The notes under the pieces are model-generated. The model made no database searches, was not told where the DNA came from, and saw only the letters and a program-made list of their open reading frames with translations. From assembly GCF_947499695.1 (NCBI RefSeq), contig NZ_CANMPQ010000001.1, forward strand, positions 1,364,001 to 1,428,000: 64,000 nt of DNA. The letters run 5' to 3'. Shown one piece after another: positions 59,769 to 64,000 of the stretch. The position numbers were made by a program, and so were the translations under genes. The first letter of the stretch is position 1, and every line of letters starts with the position of its first letter. The DNA is from an uncultured Allomuricauda sp. Its GTDB lineage: Bacteria; Bacteroidota; Bacteroidia; Flavobacteriales; Flavobacteriaceae.

Positions 59769-62700
59769 ATGAGAACTAAATGCCTACTTGTTTTTTCTCT
59801 GCTTTGGATTTTTGGCTTTACCACAATTCAAGCTCAATGTGATGCAAATAATTTTACTGTAACCGTCTCCCCAAGCAGCTGCCCAGGGGATGGGAATATC
59901 GAGGTACTTCTCCCAGGCGGGCCACCTTGTACAGGATGGCAAGTCATTCTTACAAACCCGGGTGGCGTAGAGACCATAAGAAACATCCCTGCCGATGGAG
60001 GCCCCATTGATTTTAATTCCTTGGCGATTGGAGACTATTCAATACGATTGGTCAATGGTACAACAGAATTATTCTACACAAACAACCCGGTACAGGTTAC
60101 CACTACATACCAGGTTATGCAGATTTCTGGTAGCAGCCAAGCCCCATCTTGTTCTAATGGCGCAACCCAATATACACCAGATGGAACATTGGACATCACT
60201 ATTGACAATGGCGGTAATGGCCCGTTTCTTTATGAGGTAACTTCACAATTCGGACTTCAAAGTTTTGGCCCGACAGCAGATACCTCACATACTTTTGGGA
60301 ACATGGAAGGTGGGGAAGCAGTTTCCTTTACCGTGACTGACATGGGATGCGGCGTCTCACAGACACAGAACCCTGTCATATCCACTAATAATACCCGGGT
60401 TTCTGAATATTTTGCTGCAAATTATAGCAGAAGGTGTTTACCTGAATGTGATAGATTTGATGTGACCTTTAACATATTTGTCTATTCCCAAAATGGACAA
60501 AACAATGTACAGCTTCCGGGTAATGCCACAATCGTAGTTAATGGTGGAACACCCCAAAACTTATCGTTCATAAATGTCAACGGAAATACTGTAAACTTTA
60601 GTTATCCCTCCGGATTGGTTGAAAATGATTCCTATGAGCTATTATTCAACGATGGTTGTGACATTTTTGGCACAACGGATACTGCCCCACCTATGGACAA
60701 TGACTTTCTTTTGGTTGATCCTGATTTGTTCTATGATTCAGCGACCTGTTCTTTTTCGCATTTAGTAAACATTACCGGGGCAGGTTTTACTGGATCTGGC
60801 GGTATAGACAACATATCCTTTTTTTGTAGTGATAATGCTTCAAATAGCATAACGATAGAGCAAGAAATTTCACCTGGAACATGGACCACAATTCTATCGA
60901 CCAGCTCCCTAAACATAAACAATAGAATTTCTCAACCCTTACCAGGGCCTGGACATTATAGGGTAACTGGCTCTGACCCCTGTCATTCCGTAAGCAAGGA
61001 ATTTGACACCCTTGTTGGATTTAATCCATTGAATGAAATGACCATAAACGAATCAAGCTCTATTTTGGAAGGAACGGGTGCTTTGGTAATTGACAGGGTA
61101 CCGACAATGGGTTCTTCCGCAACCATTCCTGCGACTACTTATGAGATAAGTCCTGTACCATTTGTCCCTAGCCTGACCATAAATCCGGGTCATCCTTTTA
61201 GCCTTGCAGGTTCCTACACTATTAATTTTCCGGTGACCTATACCACTACCATAAATCGTTCCTTTATAGGGGACTTGCCGCCGGGTGATTATGAAATCAA
61301 TATAACCGATGTCTGCAATAATCAAGCACAGAGATTGCACACAGTTTCAACCTTGGCCCAATATAATCCTTCGATTCAAGTAATCAATGGATGTTTCAAT
61401 TCTTCGAGAATCGTTTATGATATGAATCCCGCAAACGTGGCCAGCACTTTAAATCCAAGAGCAGAAGTTGAGCTGTGGACCGATAACGGAAATGGCGAAT
61501 TGGGCACCTTGGTGCAAGGAGATATTCCTCCAGACTTCCTTTCCGGGTCTTTTGATAATGTTATGTCCGGAGATTACATTTTAAGGTTTGTCAATATCAA
61601 TTTTAGGTCAAGCAATCTCAATGAAAACTTTTCGGTTGTTACACTCAATAATAATGATAGGGAATATAGAACATCTGTGACCGTGGCCTCTTTTCAAAGT
61701 ATCACGGTGAGCACCTCCGGTTCGTTCTGTGATTTAAATGATACTTCTTCAGGTTTTATATACGCAGAAATAACAGGTGGCACCCCTACTTACCCAATGA
61801 CCTATGAGCTATTCGATGTTTCCAATCCTTCGATTGCAATTCAGACGCATACAGAGACGGACATATCGGTGACCAACCATCTGTTTCAAAACGTATCCGA
61901 TGGTAGTTATCAAGTTCGTATAAGTACCCCATGTGATGGCCTGGATTCTAACATCGACCTTATACCGGCACCAATACAGCCATCCATCTCTGCCAACAAC
62001 AATGGCGTAATATGTGCCCCTGGAGGAGATGTCGACCTATCCATAAACCTACCAGAAACTCTTTTTGATATTGTTTGGACAGACAATCAGGGTAATACCG
62101 TTGGTATTGGATCAGCAATCACTGCTTCGGTCACTGCTCCAACCCTATTTACTGCTACGTATGAATTCAATCCCCAGTTCTGCACATCATCTGTGATAAA
62201 TTCAAATTCCGTACAGGTACAGATAGATTTTCTCCCAGAACTTGCCCAAATAGGTGTCGAAAGTACCACTTGTGACGTTTCAGGAGCTAATTATACGCTA
62301 ACGGTAGAGCTTACTGGCACTTCACCTTACATGGTTATGGGCATTGGTGCACCAGGAGCGTTTAATGGTAATGTCTGGACTTCTGACCCTATTCCTGCCG
62401 GTACCGATTACAACGTGGATTTTGTGGATGTAAATACCTGTTCCACATTGACAGTGTCAGATGTTGCCCCCAACTGCTGTGTGTTTCAAGTCAATTGTCC
62501 CATATTTCCTCCCATGACCGTGGAATGTTACGATGACATACCAACGGCTACAAGTCTTACCGAAGTAGAGTTTGAAACTTTGGGAAATGGAAATGGTTCA
62601 ATTGGGGATTTTCCCTGCGGAATCATTGAAATAACTGCCGCCAACAGTCCAGATACGGGTAACTGTGGTACAACCACCATTATCAGAACCTATACCGTTA

Positions 62701-63830
62701 CCGAATATGAAGACACCAACGATAATGGCATTAGGGACCCAGGTGAAGTTACGGTATTGAATACTCTGAGCTGTCAACAGAACATCATGGTAATAGATAC
62801 ACAAGCTCCAGTGTTTATGGAAAGTTTGCCCGCTGATATTACCGCCATTTGCAATGATATACCAATGGTAGTCACATTGACCGCTATTGACAATTGCGAC
62901 TCCAATGTGCAAGTGGTATTTGATGAAGCCATTACCAATGACCTCAATTGTGCCAACGGTTATAGCATTACAAGAACTTGGACCGCAACGGACTGTACTG
63001 GCAACCCAAACACGCATACCCAAATTATTACGATTCCACCTACAGGGCCTATTATGACGGATTATGATGAAGAAATCACCGTTATCTGCGGGAAAGAAAT
63101 CCCACCTGTTCCGAATCTTGTCTTTACTGGGGGATGCGGGGACTATATGGTCAATTTTACGGAAGAGACCCTACTATCAAGCAATACGGACGACTTTATC
63201 ATAGAACGTCTTTGGGAAGTCACCGACTCTTGTGGTAATATTGAACTGTTCCAACAAATCATTACTGTAGTGCAACCTGATAGGGAATCGGTAACCATCG
63301 ACATCTGCATCATGGATGACAGTATCGATTTAATCAGTTATTTGCCTTCCTCTTTTGACGCTAACGGTACATTTGAGAATGTATCAGGAAATGAAACTTT
63401 AAATGGAAGTATTTTCAATCCTTCCCATTTTGGAGTCAGAGAGCACCATATCTCTTATAGCTCTACTGATGGTACCTGTAAATACTTTGTCGACTTCTTT
63501 ATTCGCATCAATACCGATTGTGTTCCTTGCAATACCTCTGAAATCCTTGCTTCCAATACGGTCACGGCCAACTCGGATGGGATCAATGACTTCTTCGAGA
63601 TCCAGGGAGGCGAATACTGCGACTATGTTTTTGGGTTACAGATTTTTAATCGATGGGGACAGATCATATACGAATCGGACAATTATAGGAATGATTGGAG
63701 TGGATTTTCCCCAAATAATGCCTTCGGTAGTTCGCGCACTTTGCCCTCTGGCACATACTATTACATCATATCGGTCCAAAACCAAGAGGTCGAACCCATC
63801 AATGGATTCATCTATCTAGGTGCGGATTAA
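59769..63830 (+). CDS. T9SS type B (CHU_C) secreted multidomain protein
   Basis: This 1353-residue protein has a signal peptide ('MRTKCLLVFSLLWIFGFTTIQAQ'). A long series of beta-sandwich segments follows, with SprB-like repeats ('GGTPTYPMTYELFDVSN') and HYR-like segments ('VIDTQAPVFMESLPADITAICND', 'TRTWTATDCTGNPNTHTQII'). The end (about 1260-1353) is the gliding-motility-associated type B sorting domain: 'TVTANSDGINDFFEIQGG', 'LQIFNRWGQIIYES', 'NDWSGFSPN', 'LPSGTYYYIISVQNQE'. It is exported by the type IX system and probably displayed on or released from the surface. The next gene encodes its usual PorP/SprF partner. Confidence 0.92.
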   Translation: MRTKCLLVFSLLWIFGFTTIQAQCDANNFTVTVSPSSCPGDGNIEVLLPGGPPCTGWQVILTNPGGVETIRNIPADGGPIDFNSLAIGDYSIRLVNGTTELFYTNNPVQVTTTYQVMQISGSSQAPSCSNGATQYTPDGTLDITIDNGGNGPFLYEVTSQFGLQSFGPTADTSHTFGNMEGGEAVSFTVTDMGCGVSQTQNPVISTNNTRVSEYFAANYSRRCLPECDRFDVTFNIFVYSQNGQNNVQLPGNATIVVNGGTPQNLSFINVNGNTVNFSYPSGLVENDSYELLFNDGCDIFGTTDTAPPMDNDFLLVDPDLFYDSATCSFSHLVNITGAGFTGSGGIDNISFFCSDNASNSITIEQEISPGTWTTILSTSSLNINNRISQPLPGPGHYRVTGSDPCHSVSKEFDTLVGFNPLNEMTINESSSILEGTGALVIDRVPTMGSSATIPATTYEISPVPFVPSLTINPGHPFSLAGSYTINFPVTYTTTINRSFIGDLPPGDYEINITDVCNNQAQRLHTVSTLAQYNPSIQVINGCFNSSRIVYDMNPANVASTLNPRAEVELWTDNGNGELGTLVQGDIPPDFLSGSFDNVMSGDYILRFVNINFRSSNLNENFSVVTLNNNDREYRTSVTVASFQSITVSTSGSFCDLNDTSSGFIYAEITGGTPTYPMTYELFDVSNPSIAIQTHTETDISVTNHLFQNVSDGSYQVRISTPCDGLDSNIDLIPAPIQPSISANNNGVICAPGGDVDLSINLPETLFDIVWTDNQGNTVGIGSAITASVTAPTLFTATYEFNPQFCTSSVINSNSVQVQIDFLPELAQIGVESTTCDVSGANYTLTVELTGTSPYMVMGIGAPGAFNGNVWTSDPIPAGTDYNVDFVDVNTCSTLTVSDVAPNCCVFQVNCPIFPPMTVECYDDIPTATSLTEVEFETLGNGNGSIGDFPCGIIEITAANSPDTGNCGTTTIIRTYTVTEYEDTNDNGIRDPGEVTVLNTLSCQQNIMVIDTQAPVFMESLPADITAICNDIPMVVTLTAIDNCDSNVQVVFDEAITNDLNCANGYSITRTWTATDCTGNPNTHTQIITIPPTGPIMTDYDEEITVICGKEIPPVPNLVFTGGCGDYMVNFTEETLLSSNTDDFIIERLWEVTDSCGNIELFQQIITVVQPDRESVTIDICIMDDSIDLISYLPSSFDANGTFENVSGNETLNGSIFNPSHFGVREHHISYSSTDGTCKYFVDFFIRINTDCVPCNTSEILASNTVTANSDGINDFFEIQGGEYCDYVFGLQIFNRWGQIIYESDNYRNDWSGFSPNNAFGSSRTLPSGTYYYIISVQNQEVEPINGFIYLGAD

Positions 63831-63907
63831 GATGACAAATAACAATACTATGAACCCCAAATTAATATACTATCGATTACAGATAGTAAAACTAAACCAT
63901 GGAAAGC

Positions 63908-64000
63908 ATGAAAACCATAGATAAATATCTAATTGCAGTCATAACACTGTACGGCTTGGCGGTAAGTGGGCAACAATTGCCACAGTTCACGCAATACATG
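63908..64000 (+). CDS. PorP/SprF family type IX membrane protein (partial)
   Basis: The first 31 codons are present. A signal peptide ('MKTIDKYLIAVITLYGLAVSGQ') is followed by 'QLPQFTQYM', the standard mature N-terminus of PorP/SprF outer-membrane proteins that anchor type B T9SS cargo. I chose ATG 63908; an in-frame ATG at 63899 is also possible. The gene runs off the right edge. Confidence 0.85.
   Translation, partial: MKTIDKYLIAVITLYGLAVSGQQLPQFTQYM

Overview
The window is from a low-GC member of the Bacteroidota, almost certainly the family Flavobacteriaceae. The evidence is the repeated TAnnTTTG promoter element, many SPII lipoproteins, the divergent pair of type III and type II glutamine synthetases, and, at the right edge, a giant type IX secretion (T9SS) cargo with a gliding-motility type C-terminal domain followed by a PorP/SprF gene. 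I cannot name the species.

From 1 to 38.7 kb the window is ordinary chromosome. It holds tRNA modification (mnmD), branched-chain aminotransferase (ilvE), a fluoride channel (crcB), the nitrogen unit glnK-amtB-porin, an Lrp regulator, a fused acyl-CoA mutase (icmF), purU, pyrF, prfA, an envelope redox operon (Rieske, thioredoxin, ApbE, DUF4266, DUF3570), purM, the glnN/glnII pair, a Ca/Na antiporter, a serine hydrolase-BlaI-M56 peptidase operon, an SPFH protein, a DUF885 lipoprotein and apt. A 23-base box with 21/23 identity lies at the same distance upstream of the promoters of glnK-amtB and glnII, so these loci probably share an unrecognised nitrogen-control site.

At 38.7 kb a tRNA-Arg(ACG) gene marks the start of about 20 kb of accessory DNA with no visible integrase. 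It contains a HEPN-type candidate RNase, a secreted zincin, an HNH protein, an XRE regulator, an SRAP DNA-repair protein with two unknown partners across a large dyad, and two separate gene arrays. Array 1 (47.5-51.3 kb, + strand) has four single-gene units, each closed by an attC-like inverted element. The bases that open a unit are complementary to the bases that open its own closing element, which is the signature of integron cassettes, but no integron integrase is present. Three of the four units encode proteins with an RN-x(3-4)-H HEPN-like motif. Array 2 (54.1-58.9 kb, - strand) has 13 small genes, each followed at or just after its stop codon by one copy of a roughly 20-base direct repeat: 13 genes and 13 copies. 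Three of these genes are under 55 codons.

The last 4.6 kb holds the T9SS-exported multidomain protein and the first 31 codons of its PorP/SprF partner. Start codons were moved from the longest open frame where a signal peptide, family length or overlap argued for it. Family names come from recognising motifs by eye, not from searches.
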